Virus record (IMG/VR): IMGVR_UViG_3300033153_002192
Coordinates: 1 to 35,947 of that record
DNA length: 35,947 nt
Reading direction: 5' to 3' (one strand)
From: a virus
Program-made: the position numbers and the translations under genes
The notes under the pieces: model-generated
Database searches by the model: none
Seen by the model: only the letters and a program-made list of their open reading frames with translations
What the model was told of the DNA's origin: nothing
In this document: one piece after another, positions 1 to 8,183 of the stretch
Layout of the letters: each line of letters starts with the position of its first letter
Numbering within the stretch: the stretch's first letter is position 1

Positions 1-114
1 AAGAACTGGTAGTTCAGCAGACGTTGTACCTATGGGTATCGACCACAGTTTGAAAGTGGCAACACTATTAGACTACGAAGCACCAGAGTACACAGATATC
101 TATGACTCTAAAAC
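1..114. repeat. Terminal direct repeat, left copy (circular overlap)
   Basis: Bases 1-114 are identical to 35834-35947. Both copies lie inside the major capsid gene and keep its reading frame across the junction. This shows that the contig closes into a circle (or a circularly permuted genome) with about 35,833 unique bases. A genuine T7-style terminal repeat inside the capsid coding sequence would be very unlikely. Confidence 0.95.
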
Positions 115-640
115 GGTTAACTTTGATGAAGTTGTAGAATTGGCTCAGACTATTGCAGGTGCAATGGGACGTAGAGACGATCAGGCAATCATTGATGCAA
201 TGTCAGCAAGTACAAACACTTTCGTTGATGCAGCATTTACCCTCGAAACACTAACAGACGCATCGGAACTACTTAACAAAGTAGAAGCACCAGCAGAAGA
301 CAGATGGTTCGTATGTGACGAAGCAGGACTTAAAGAGTTCCTAGAAACTACTGGTATCACATCAGCAGACTACAACTCAGTTAGACTACTTATGAGTGGT
401 GAGATTGATACATTCATGGGCTTCAAGTTTAAGATCATTGGTTCTAACAGAGCTGAGGGTGGACTTGGTGGTATTGCGTATGCTTTCCATAAGTCAGCAG
501 TAGGTCACGCAGTAGGTATTGACATGAACACAAGAGTAGACTGGGTACCTCACAAGGCATCTTGGTTATCACTTGGTATGTGGAAAGCAGGGTCAATCAT
601 CATTGACACAGAAGGCGTGATTAAAATCACAGCATCTTAA
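1..640 (+). CDS. Major capsid protein, C-terminal part (gene wraps round the window ends)
   Basis: This is the downstream part of the gene that starts at 35673. Joined through the 114-base overlap it encodes 266 residues. The protein should form the icosahedral shell, probably with an HK97-like fold; that fold is inferred from position and general character, not from a motif. Visible here are GRRDDQAIIDAM in a helix-rich segment and a C-terminal part rich in Gly and aromatic residues (GLGGIAYAFHKSAVGHAVG). It follows the scaffold gene and precedes a small decoration-like gene and the tail tubular genes, the T7 order. The frame is open from base 2; base 1 is the third base of a codon. Confidence 0.85.
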   Translation, partial: RTGSSADVVPMGIDHSLKVATLLDYEAPEYTDIYDSKTVNFDEVVELAQTIAGAMGRRDDQAIIDAMSASTNTFVDAAFTLETLTDASELLNKVEAPAEDRWFVCDEAGLKEFLETTGITSADYNSVRLLMSGEIDTFMGFKFKIIGSNRAEGGLGGIAYAFHKSAVGHAVGIDMNTRVDWVPHKASWLSLGMWKAGSIIIDTEGVIKITAS

Positions 641-650
641 GGAGCATAAT

Positions 651-899
651 ATGGCATTTGATAGAAATTATTTCTCAGGAAGCGTAGGAGCAGGGTCATT
701 AGCACCCTCTTTCTATGTGTATGGAACATCAACAGACAACCAGGCAGCAGTAGTTACAGCAGATTATTTTGTTGGACTTATCGGAATTATTGAAGTAGGT
801 GACTTTATCCTAGCAACAGCATCAGACGCATCTGTGCTTTTGGTATGTACGAAGTCAGACGCAGACGAAGTAGACGTAGGTTACGTTGCAGTAGCTTAG
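651..899 (+). CDS. Small capsid-associated protein (decoration or head-stabilising candidate)
   Basis: This 82-residue protein lies 10 bases after the capsid gene with a good ribosome binding site (AAGGAG). It is rich in Ala, Val and Ser, lacks charged clusters, and reads like a compact beta domain (SLAPSFYVYGT, AAVVTADYF, EVGDFILATAS). Small proteins with a YF...GD.I pattern are common directly after capsid genes in tailed phages, where they decorate or stabilise the head. The role is inferred from position and size; no catalytic motif is seen. Confidence 0.55.
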   Translation: MAFDRNYFSGSVGAGSLAPSFYVYGTSTDNQAAVVTADYFVGLIGIIEVGDFILATASDASVLLVCTKSDADEVDVGYVAVA

Positions 900-906
900 T
901 GGATAC

Positions 907-928
907 GTAGCATCTTTCGGGGTGCTAC
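907..928 (+). other. Intergenic hairpin after the capsid and decoration genes
   Basis: GTAGCATC (907-914) pairs with GGTGCTAC (921-928) around the loop TTTCGG: eight base pairs including one G-T wobble. No U-tract follows, so it is not a classical terminator. It lies between the highly expressed capsid pair and the tail adaptor gene, and may be a 3' stabiliser or a partial attenuator that keeps downstream tail genes at a lower level. Confidence 0.5.
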
Positions 929-949
929 ACTATCTGCTAAGGAGCAAAC

Positions 950-1507
950 ATGACAGGAACACCATCAAATATCGCACTCGCATCAAACGCTCTTCTTCTC
1001 TTAGGGCATGAAACAATAGCCAGCTTCACTGAGGGAACAGCAGGGGCAACCATAGCCTCTAATCTATATGAAAACTCATACCTAAGCCAGCTAACCAACC
1101 ATAGATGGGGATTTGCTACCAAGCAACAACAACTAGCAAGATGTTCTACATCACCAGTTGACGGATATACATATGCCTATGTAATGCCAAGTGACTGTAT
1201 ATACCTCATAAAAGCAGATACACGTAATTACAGAGTATATGGGCACATGGTATACACAAACGCTACTACGCTCTATATAGACTATATCTACAGAGTGGAT
1301 GAGGTAAATTTACCGCCATACTTTACAAAGATGTTTGAGTTTTTCCTAGCAGCACAGTTTGCACTTCCTTTAACTGGAGACATTAAAAAAGGCGAATACT
1401 ATTCCAGGATGTATCTAAACGAGCTAAAGAGGGCGAAGTTTGCAGACTCTACGCAAAGCCCTCAAGATACTTTCATAGACAGCCCATACACAGAGGTACG
1501 CTACTAA
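950..1507 (+). CDS. Tail tubular protein A (gp11-like head-tail adaptor)
   Basis: This 185-residue protein resembles T7 gp11, the adaptor ring that joins portal to nozzle. The N-terminus SNIALASNALLLLGHETIASF is the usual helix-rich start of this family, followed by LTNHRWGFA, where family members have a similar Trp motif. The mid-part VDGYTYAYVMPSDCIYL also fits, and the C-terminal helices (FEFFLAAQFALPLTGD) match the family layout. The length is typical. It overlaps the start of the nozzle gene by one base (TAATG), which indicates translational coupling. The start is supported by AAGGAG upstream. Confidence 0.8.
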   Translation: MTGTPSNIALASNALLLLGHETIASFTEGTAGATIASNLYENSYLSQLTNHRWGFATKQQQLARCSTSPVDGYTYAYVMPSDCIYLIKADTRNYRVYGHMVYTNATTLYIDYIYRVDEVNLPPYFTKMFEFFLAAQFALPLTGDIKKGEYYSRMYLNELKRAKFADSTQSPQDTFIDSPYTEVRY

Positions 1508-3414
1508 TGGGTATCGAGCATATTCAAAGCAATCTATCAGGCGGAGAACTTGCACCAGCTCTACACGCTAGAATAGACATAGATAAATATAATACATCGG
1601 TAGCTACAGCAAAGAATGTGGTTATTGTACCTCAAGGTGGATTACGTAGAAGACCAGGGCTTGCAAAGATAACAGACAGTGCAGTAGGTGAAGATGCAAG
1701 ACTAATCCCTTTTGTATTTAACAAGACTCAACAATACCTACTTGTTTATCGTGCAGGGTATGTAGACATTCTACGAGATGGCGAAATAGTAAAAGCAGAC
1801 GTAGCTACTCCATTCTCAACCATGGCAATAGTGGACGAAGTGGATATTATACAATCAGCAGATACCATCATAATGACACATGAGGACTTTGCACCACGCA
1901 AGATGGTAAGAGGTGCTACAGATGCAGACTGGACATTCTCTACCATTTCCTTGACTATACCACTACACGACTTTGCAGGAACGCCATACAGATATGAAAA
2001 CAACGGTGACATTCAGGAGGTGTATGTAAAAATAGGTGATGTTGTATGGAACCATGACGGGGACGCCAATAACGGAACAGACAACAACTATTATACCTCT
2101 CTTACTGATACAGATACAGGAACGCCAGCATCACCTGAACCACGGATAGATTTAGCACAAGAGGACTTTTCGGACACTGGAAACTGGACAAACGAGGGCT
2201 TTGGCAAAGAAGACGTTTGGAGTGCTACAAGAGGATACCCAGCAGCGTGTACTTTCCACATGGGCAGACTATGGTTTGCAGGAAGCACAGACAAGCCAAC
2301 ATCTGTTTGGGGTTCCAGGGTAAGTGGCTTCTTTGACTTTACAGCACAAGGGTTGAGTGGTTCAATACCAGATGATCATGCAATCTTTGATACGATAGAG
2401 TCAGACCAATACAATAAGATAACAAATATCTTTGGAGGAAGAGGGCTGCAAGTATTCACTACTGGAGCAGAATACTTCAATAAGATAGAAATTATCACAC
2501 CAGCCAACTCAGCATGGGAAGCACAGACAGGTTATGGCTCAAAAGGCATAAGACCAGTCTTTATAGATGGTGCAACACTCTTTGTAGACAGCTCAGAGAG
2601 AACCATAAGAGAGTTTGTATACAACTTCAATGAAGATGCACACGTGTCCAACAGTATAACACTACTTGCTTCACACCTATTCACAGAGATAGTGTCAATG
2701 TCGGCGATAAAAGGTACAGATATAGACGTATCGGATTTTGTATACATAGTGAATAGTGATGGAACACTGGCAGTAATGAACACACTCAGGAACGAAAGCA
2801 TACTAGGATGGACACAATGGACTACTGACGGTGAGTTTTTAGACGTTTGTGTTGTGGACAAGTCTGTATACTTCCTAGTAAAAAGAGAGAATGAGTATTT
2901 TATAGAGATGCTTGATGAAGACTCGTACACAGACCACAATGTAGTATATGAAGGTGTAGCAACAGACGAGATCACTACAAGTTTTGACTCGTCTTTAGCA
3001 GCCGTAGAGTTTAAAGTGATAGCAGACTATTCTATGATGCCAGACGACACAGAGAGTGGAGGCAAGTTCACTATCTCAAGAGATGCAACACGCATAGAGG
3101 TAGGACTTAACTACGATGTAGAGGTAACAACACTTCCTTTAAATACTGCTCTACAGAGTGGAGCAACACTACACAGAAGAAAGAGAATAGTCAAAGCAGA
3201 TGTGAATGTATATGAAAGTCTAGGCGTGTATGTAAGAGATATATATGCAAGTGACAGAAAGTTTACAGTCGTACTTGATGAAGCACCTGAGCGATTTACT
3301 GGATTTAGAGAGTTATATCTGCTAGGATATGATAGAATAGTGCAGCTAGAGATAACACAAGAAAACCCACTACCTTTGCTAATTAGAGCAATCGGCTACA
3401 CAGTGGAATATTAG
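1507..3414 (+). CDS. Tail tubular protein B (gp12-like nozzle)
   Basis: At 635 residues this corresponds to T7 gp12 (about 790 residues), the nozzle at the tip of the short tail. The N-terminus reads IQSNLSGGELAPALHARIDIDKYNTS and continues with VVIVPQGGLRRRPGL. The pairing of a GGE(L/F)(A/S)P segment with a GG(L/A)..RPG segment is characteristic of this stabilisation or nozzle family. The rest is beta-rich with YVDILRDGEIV and CTFHMGRLWFAGS repeats typical of the propeller-like body. It follows the adaptor and precedes the ejection proteins, as in T7. Confidence 0.8.
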   Translation: MGIEHIQSNLSGGELAPALHARIDIDKYNTSVATAKNVVIVPQGGLRRRPGLAKITDSAVGEDARLIPFVFNKTQQYLLVYRAGYVDILRDGEIVKADVATPFSTMAIVDEVDIIQSADTIIMTHEDFAPRKMVRGATDADWTFSTISLTIPLHDFAGTPYRYENNGDIQEVYVKIGDVVWNHDGDANNGTDNNYYTSLTDTDTGTPASPEPRIDLAQEDFSDTGNWTNEGFGKEDVWSATRGYPAACTFHMGRLWFAGSTDKPTSVWGSRVSGFFDFTAQGLSGSIPDDHAIFDTIESDQYNKITNIFGGRGLQVFTTGAEYFNKIEIITPANSAWEAQTGYGSKGIRPVFIDGATLFVDSSERTIREFVYNFNEDAHVSNSITLLASHLFTEIVSMSAIKGTDIDVSDFVYIVNSDGTLAVMNTLRNESILGWTQWTTDGEFLDVCVVDKSVYFLVKRENEYFIEMLDEDSYTDHNVVYEGVATDEITTSFDSSLAAVEFKVIADYSMMPDDTESGGKFTISRDATRIEVGLNYDVEVTTLPLNTALQSGATLHRRKRIVKADVNVYESLGVYVRDIYASDRKFTVVLDEAPERFTGFRELYLLGYDRIVQLEITQENPLPLLIRAIGYTVEY

Positions 3415-3422
3415 GAGACGAT

Positions 3423-3866
3423 ATGACACCTCAAACTTATGCAACATACTCAGGAGTTGGTTCGATAATCAGCGGGATAGGTAGTGCTTATGCACAGTCT
3501 CAACAATATAAAATCCAACAGATACAAGCCAAAACAAGAGCAAACATAGCAAAAATGCAAGGGAAACAAGAGTCACTCTCTATGTTAAGAATGTTTAACA
3601 AGGGCATGGCTTCAAATGCAGTTATGGCAGCAGCCCAAGGCAGAAGTGGTGGAAGTGTTGAAGCGATAGCACAAGCATCAGAACAGCAATACAACTGGGA
3701 TATAAACACAGTAGAGCTTAATGCAGAGCTTCAAGCAAGAGGGTATCAGTCACAAGCAGCACAATATGGAGCAGCATCAAGTCAGGCAATGGTTGGTGGT
3801 TCACTAGGTGCAGTATCTGGTGGACTTATGGACATGGGAACATCACTATATAAGATAGGTGGATAA
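3423..3866 (+). CDS. Internal virion protein, gp14-like
   Basis: This 147-residue protein fits T7 gp14, an ejection protein that forms the outer-membrane pore of the DNA-translocating channel. Residues about 8-24 (a Gly/Ser/Ile-rich stretch, GVGSIISGIGSAYA) form a small hydrophobic helix, followed by a long amphipathic Gln/Ala-rich helix and a Gly-rich tail (VGGSLGAVSGGLMDMG). Family members have this small-residue helix plus a Gln-rich coiled coil. It lies between the nozzle gene and the two-gene ejection set, the T7 position. The role is inferred from order and composition. Confidence 0.65.
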   Translation: MTPQTYATYSGVGSIISGIGSAYAQSQQYKIQQIQAKTRANIAKMQGKQESLSMLRMFNKGMASNAVMAAAQGRSGGSVEAIAQASEQQYNWDINTVELNAELQARGYQSQAAQYGAASSQAMVGGSLGAVSGGLMDMGTSLYKIGG

Positions 3867-3867
3867 T

Positions 3868-5907
3868 ATGCCAGGACTACAAGGCTTCGAGCCACAACAA
3901 ACAAAGATAGCACAGCCACAAACCACAAATGCACCAGCAGCAGCAATGGCAGCACAACAAATGCAAACACTATCTGCAAGACTATCAAACTTTTCAAAAG
4001 AAATGTATAGTAATCATGCAGATGTGGTAGCAGACAAAGCCAAAGATGCTGCACTCAAAGACTCAGCAGAGGGCAAACCATACCACAAAGAAGCAGTTTA
4101 CACAGTTTATGGAAAAGCATACAATAACACATTAAGTGCTACGTACGCATCTAATGCAGAGATAGCCATAGCCAAGCAAGCCAAGTCTTTAGCGATAACG
4201 CATGATAACGACCCAGTAGGGTTCAGCAACAGCATGGATGAGTTTGTCAATGGACTAGTCAAAGAAGCACCAACACCTGAACTTAAAACGGTTATAGGCA
4301 TTGGTGGCAAAAAGACAGCACTTGCAGGATATGGAGTACTTGCCAAAGAAGAGCACAATAGAATAAAAGCGTATCAGCAAGAAACATTTGTGCAGGCATG
4401 GGACTTGGCAATACCTCAAATAGTAGATATGCACCATGCAGGGAAAACAGCAGATGCAGACGTTATGCAGCAAGCGAAACTCACACAACTCGATGCAATG
4501 GTAGCGTCTGGTGACATAGATGAAGCTACCAAAGAGAAGTTGATTAAAGATGCGACATTCAAGATAAACTATGGTGTGTCAATGCTACACATGGGGAGCC
4601 TTCTTGATGGTGGCAAAATAGATCAAGCCAAAAGCTACTTAGAGTCACAAGTTCTCACAAGTCGTAAAGATATGGGAGAAGGTGAAAACAAGAAGCATAA
4701 AGCTGACCTCATCAAGATGATGAAAACATTTGAGACAAAACAGAAAGCACACGCAACAGCACAAGGCAAACAAGCTAATCTTTTGCTTGGAGACGCAACT
4801 ACTATTATGGGTAAAGGCAAATCACCTGACAACCTAGAAGAGTTACAAGCTATATACCCTTTTGCCTCAGAAGCACAGCAACACAAGTTTGATGTAAGGA
4901 TTAAGGCATTTGAGATACTAAATGCTTTCAGAGGGAAGTCTACGACAGAGCTTGAAGCAGAATTAACCAAATATAAGACAAGCAAAGAAGCAGATATCGT
5001 AGATGTGAAAGTGCTTGAAGACATAGAGCAGATACTAGCACAAAAGAAAACAGCAGCAAAGAATGATGTAGTAAGTTTGGCAGCACAAGAAGAGTACACG
5101 GACGCACCCCCTATGATGGGAGCAAAAGATGGAGTAGATGCTTTTGTATCTGGTATAGGAATTACTAAACAGAACTCACAAATCATACAAGACATTTATG
5201 GAAGTGATAAAACAGACCTTATGACAAAAGAGGTGGCTCAAAGCTGGGCAGACCACATGAGCAGCCCAGATGTGTCTATAGATAACAAGCTAGGATTTAT
5301 TGATGCAGTCGTGAAAGCACACCCTGGAGAAGCAAACGTAATCTTTAGACAGATAAGTGACAAGAACGCACCTACATTCGGATTTGCTGCACAGCTATCA
5401 CTAGGTGGCAATCAGAAGGCTGCCAAGATAGCACTTATGGGAAAAGGTGCAGATGTTATGCTAGAAAAAGATGTGCTCATAAATGTTAAAAACAAGATAG
5501 GTAATGCGTTTGGTGGGTACAAGAGTGATGTGTACAATAGAAATGTAAGAGGAATTACAGACTACATGAAAGGGCTTGTACTTAATGGTGAAGACGCAGA
5601 CAATGCAAAAGACATCATAGAGGGTTCGATAGGTAAGATAATCACCTACAACAACAAAGATACTGTACTACCACACAATGTAAGCAAGAAACAGTTTGAG
5701 AACTGGCTTGACAATATCGTGATACCAGGCAGACCAGTATTACAAAAAAATATACGTAATGCAACAGACGTTTTTTCTAATGACTATCAGTTTGTGTTTA
5801 AGTCTCCTGGAGAGTACTACATAAGAACTACAAACAAGGGAAAGGCTTTCTTTATACAAGACTCAGAAGACAATACAAAACCGTTTGTTTTAAAGTGGGG
5901 TGACTAA
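3868..5907 (+). CDS. Internal virion protein, gp15-like
   Basis: This 679-residue, mostly helical protein sits in the position and size range of T7 gp15 (747 residues), the ejection protein that forms the periplasmic tunnel with gp16. The N-terminus is Gln/Ala-rich (QQTKIAQPQTTNAPAAAMAAQ). Long stretches of Lys/Ala/Glu helices follow and no enzymatic motif is seen. ATG 3868 is chosen because AGGTGG lies five bases upstream; an in-frame GTG at 3859 would overlap the previous gene by eight bases. The last base of the stop is the first base of the next start codon. Confidence 0.65.
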   Translation: MPGLQGFEPQQTKIAQPQTTNAPAAAMAAQQMQTLSARLSNFSKEMYSNHADVVADKAKDAALKDSAEGKPYHKEAVYTVYGKAYNNTLSATYASNAEIAIAKQAKSLAITHDNDPVGFSNSMDEFVNGLVKEAPTPELKTVIGIGGKKTALAGYGVLAKEEHNRIKAYQQETFVQAWDLAIPQIVDMHHAGKTADADVMQQAKLTQLDAMVASGDIDEATKEKLIKDATFKINYGVSMLHMGSLLDGGKIDQAKSYLESQVLTSRKDMGEGENKKHKADLIKMMKTFETKQKAHATAQGKQANLLLGDATTIMGKGKSPDNLEELQAIYPFASEAQQHKFDVRIKAFEILNAFRGKSTTELEAELTKYKTSKEADIVDVKVLEDIEQILAQKKTAAKNDVVSLAAQEEYTDAPPMMGAKDGVDAFVSGIGITKQNSQIIQDIYGSDKTDLMTKEVAQSWADHMSSPDVSIDNKLGFIDAVVKAHPGEANVIFRQISDKNAPTFGFAAQLSLGGNQKAAKIALMGKGADVMLEKDVLINVKNKIGNAFGGYKSDVYNRNVRGITDYMKGLVLNGEDADNAKDIIEGSIGKIITYNNKDTVLPHNVSKKQFENWLDNIVIPGRPVLQKNIRNATDVFSNDYQFVFKSPGEYYIRTTNKGKAFFIQDSEDNTKPFVLKWGD

Positions 5908-8183
5908 TGGACTTAATAGAAGAAATGCCACTAGGCGACTCGGAGACAACAGAAGAGGCTAGTGGCTTCTCTCTTGGGTACGAGACTGCACAACTCTCGT
6001 ATGGTGAGGGCATAGAAGAGCAAGCCTTTTCAAAGATCACAAAGTCAATGCCTGACTATGTAGAAAATGCAAAGTATTATGATGCTTGGGCAAATGCAAA
6101 TGATTGGACAGCAGGGAATACAAATACTGCAAGGTATGATATGGCAGCCGTTGATGGTACATTCAAACTAAATGAAGACAATGAAGTTGTACTTGGTGAA
6201 AAAGGTGTGATAGGAAGCGAACTGCTTTTTGATATGGACGCAATGAAAGGCATTTTGCTTGCACAGAAGCAAGGCTATACACAAGAGACATTTGACACAG
6301 AATATTCAAGCATAGCCAAACAAAGAGCAGAACAGATAGCCAAACAAAGAGAAGGCACAAGCACTCTTGGGTACATAGGTGGAGTGATAGCAGGACACAT
6401 CACACAGCCTGAGACATTCCAAGAGATAGCAACATCACCAGCAAAAGTAATGGGCTCTACCATACTTAAGGGAATGGGTAAAGCATTTGTAGCTGAGTCG
6501 GCAGTAGGATTAGTCGGAGAAGTTTCAAGAGAGCAGCGCATACGTGAGCACATGGAGAAAGCAAACCTTGAATACACATTATGGGATAGTGTTTCACAAA
6601 TACTCATAGGTGCAGGGCTTGCAGGAACTTTCAGAGCGATAGGAAGTGGAGTAGTGGATGCAAAGACAGCCAGAGAGATAAACAAACGTGTTCCTGATGG
6701 CGCAGATAAAGAACTTGTAAATAGGTTTTTTCAAAGAGAAGAGTACAAACTCACAGCAGACACCAACAAGCACATAGCCATGCAACAAAAAGCACGCACA
6801 GACATGGACGATGGCAAAGATGTTGATATAGGCGACTCAGCCGACATAGACATAAGCACCAAGACAAGCCCAGAAGTCGAAGAGGTAAGCCTTAGAGGTG
6901 AACTTGAACAGCGTGATATAGATAGCGGATATCCTGATGAGATAGAAAACATGGAAGTCGAGATCACAGCAGCTGAGAAGCAACCAATACCAAAAGAGAC
7001 AGAGCCTACTACTGACAAGTATGACGGAATGACTACGCCAGAAGAGGGTGACGCAAAAATATACGACAACTTAGAGGGTGAAGACCTAGAACAATTCAAA
7101 GCTAACGAAGAAGAGATAGCACGAATTAAAAGCCCTAAAGAGGAGGCACCTATAGTAGAGAGCATAGCAACTAGCACAATAGTAGCTAACGCACAAGCTG
7201 CAAAAGGCAGCAAGTATGTTTGGGGAGGTACTTCAATCAAGAACGGTTCAGACTGTTCGGGGTTTGTGCAATCACTCAACAAAGAGCAAGGCATCAATCT
7301 GCCACGCACAGCATGGGGGCAAGCTAAATCAAACATAGGTGAGAATGTCAAACTCAATGATATGCAGATAGGTGATACGATATACTTCAAGCCAAGTAGA
7401 ACTGGCAAGAAGTACGCACCTGTTACACACGTTGGCATTATAACTGGTATGAAAAACGGTAAGTACATTATGACACACGCTAAAGGCAAGAATTACGGAG
7501 TAGTTGAGGAAGAGTTAAGCCAAGCATATATCAATAGATTTTACACAGCCAAAAGATACGGAGATGGCAAAGCCACTACAGATGCACCAACACCAACACA
7601 AGCCGTTGAAGTTGCAGACGTAAAGCCTACACAAGAAGAGACAATCACTCTTAAACAAGAAGCAGAAGACACAGAATACTTCAATCAGTTACAAGCAAAA
7701 GAAGATGCACTTCTTGAAGTTGTGGAAGCACCCAAGACAGACTGGGACGCTATGGAGAGCAAAACAGAGCCTAAGCCGTTTACTCCCAAGCAAAGCAAGC
7801 AGAAAATAGCTGCAAAGACGAAAGCAGAAGAAAAAAGGCAACAACTCGAAAAGCAGTTTGGTGGAGACGAAGACAAAATCAAAGAGGGAATGAAAATTCC
7901 AAGCAAAAAGAAAGTGCTTCCTGATAGCGAAAAGCTATATAAAGGCATGAGCAAAGCAGACATAAAAGAGATAGATGATGCACACATAGCCAAAGTGAAG
8001 GCTAATGCAGAGTTTGTCAAAAACGCGACAGATGAAGAAAAGGCATTTGATGGATTGTCTGACGAAGAACAAATAGCTATTTTGTCATATCTTGATAAGG
8101 AAACCCTAGAGAAAGTAATACCGTTTGGCTTAATTGCAATCATTATGTCAATTATAGAGGAGCACAATAATGGCACTAGGTAA
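5907..8183 (+). CDS. Ejection protein with NlpC/P60 cell-wall peptidase domain
   Basis: This 758-residue protein is an internal virion protein carrying an NlpC/P60 peptidase at about residues 425-550. The catalytic set is visible: Cys450 in GSDCSGF, His508 in VTHVGII and His524 in MTHAKGK, with the upstream YVWGGTS typical of the fold. NlpC/P60 enzymes cut the stem peptide of peptidoglycan, so it should open the wall during DNA ejection. T7 gp16 instead uses a lytic transglycosylase. A hydrophobic, Gly-rich segment (ILIGAGLAGTFRAIGSG) lies near residue 235. The C-terminal third is Lys/Glu-rich and probably disordered. It overlaps the next gene by 14 bases. Confidence 0.8.
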   Translation: MDLIEEMPLGDSETTEEASGFSLGYETAQLSYGEGIEEQAFSKITKSMPDYVENAKYYDAWANANDWTAGNTNTARYDMAAVDGTFKLNEDNEVVLGEKGVIGSELLFDMDAMKGILLAQKQGYTQETFDTEYSSIAKQRAEQIAKQREGTSTLGYIGGVIAGHITQPETFQEIATSPAKVMGSTILKGMGKAFVAESAVGLVGEVSREQRIREHMEKANLEYTLWDSVSQILIGAGLAGTFRAIGSGVVDAKTAREINKRVPDGADKELVNRFFQREEYKLTADTNKHIAMQQKARTDMDDGKDVDIGDSADIDISTKTSPEVEEVSLRGELEQRDIDSGYPDEIENMEVEITAAEKQPIPKETEPTTDKYDGMTTPEEGDAKIYDNLEGEDLEQFKANEEEIARIKSPKEEAPIVESIATSTIVANAQAAKGSKYVWGGTSIKNGSDCSGFVQSLNKEQGINLPRTAWGQAKSNIGENVKLNDMQIGDTIYFKPSRTGKKYAPVTHVGIITGMKNGKYIMTHAKGKNYGVVEEELSQAYINRFYTAKRYGDGKATTDAPTPTQAVEVADVKPTQEETITLKQEAEDTEYFNQLQAKEDALLEVVEAPKTDWDAMESKTEPKPFTPKQSKQKIAAKTKAEEKRQQLEKQFGGDEDKIKEGMKIPSKKKVLPDSEKLYKGMSKADIKEIDDAHIAKVKANAEFVKNATDEEKAFDGLSDEEQIAILSYLDKETLEKVIPFGLIAIIMSIIEEHNNGTR

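Noticed and set aside
1-114. Terminal repeat read as a true T7-like direct terminal repeat
   Set aside because: It lies in the middle of the capsid gene; physical ends there would break the gene in linear DNA. A circular contig overlap explains it better.
6731-7489. Long minus-strand open frame (252 codons) opposite the NlpC/P60 gene
   Set aside because: It lies wholly inside a gene with clear peptidase motifs, is Ser/Leu-rich as antisense frames are, and has no ribosome binding site of note.
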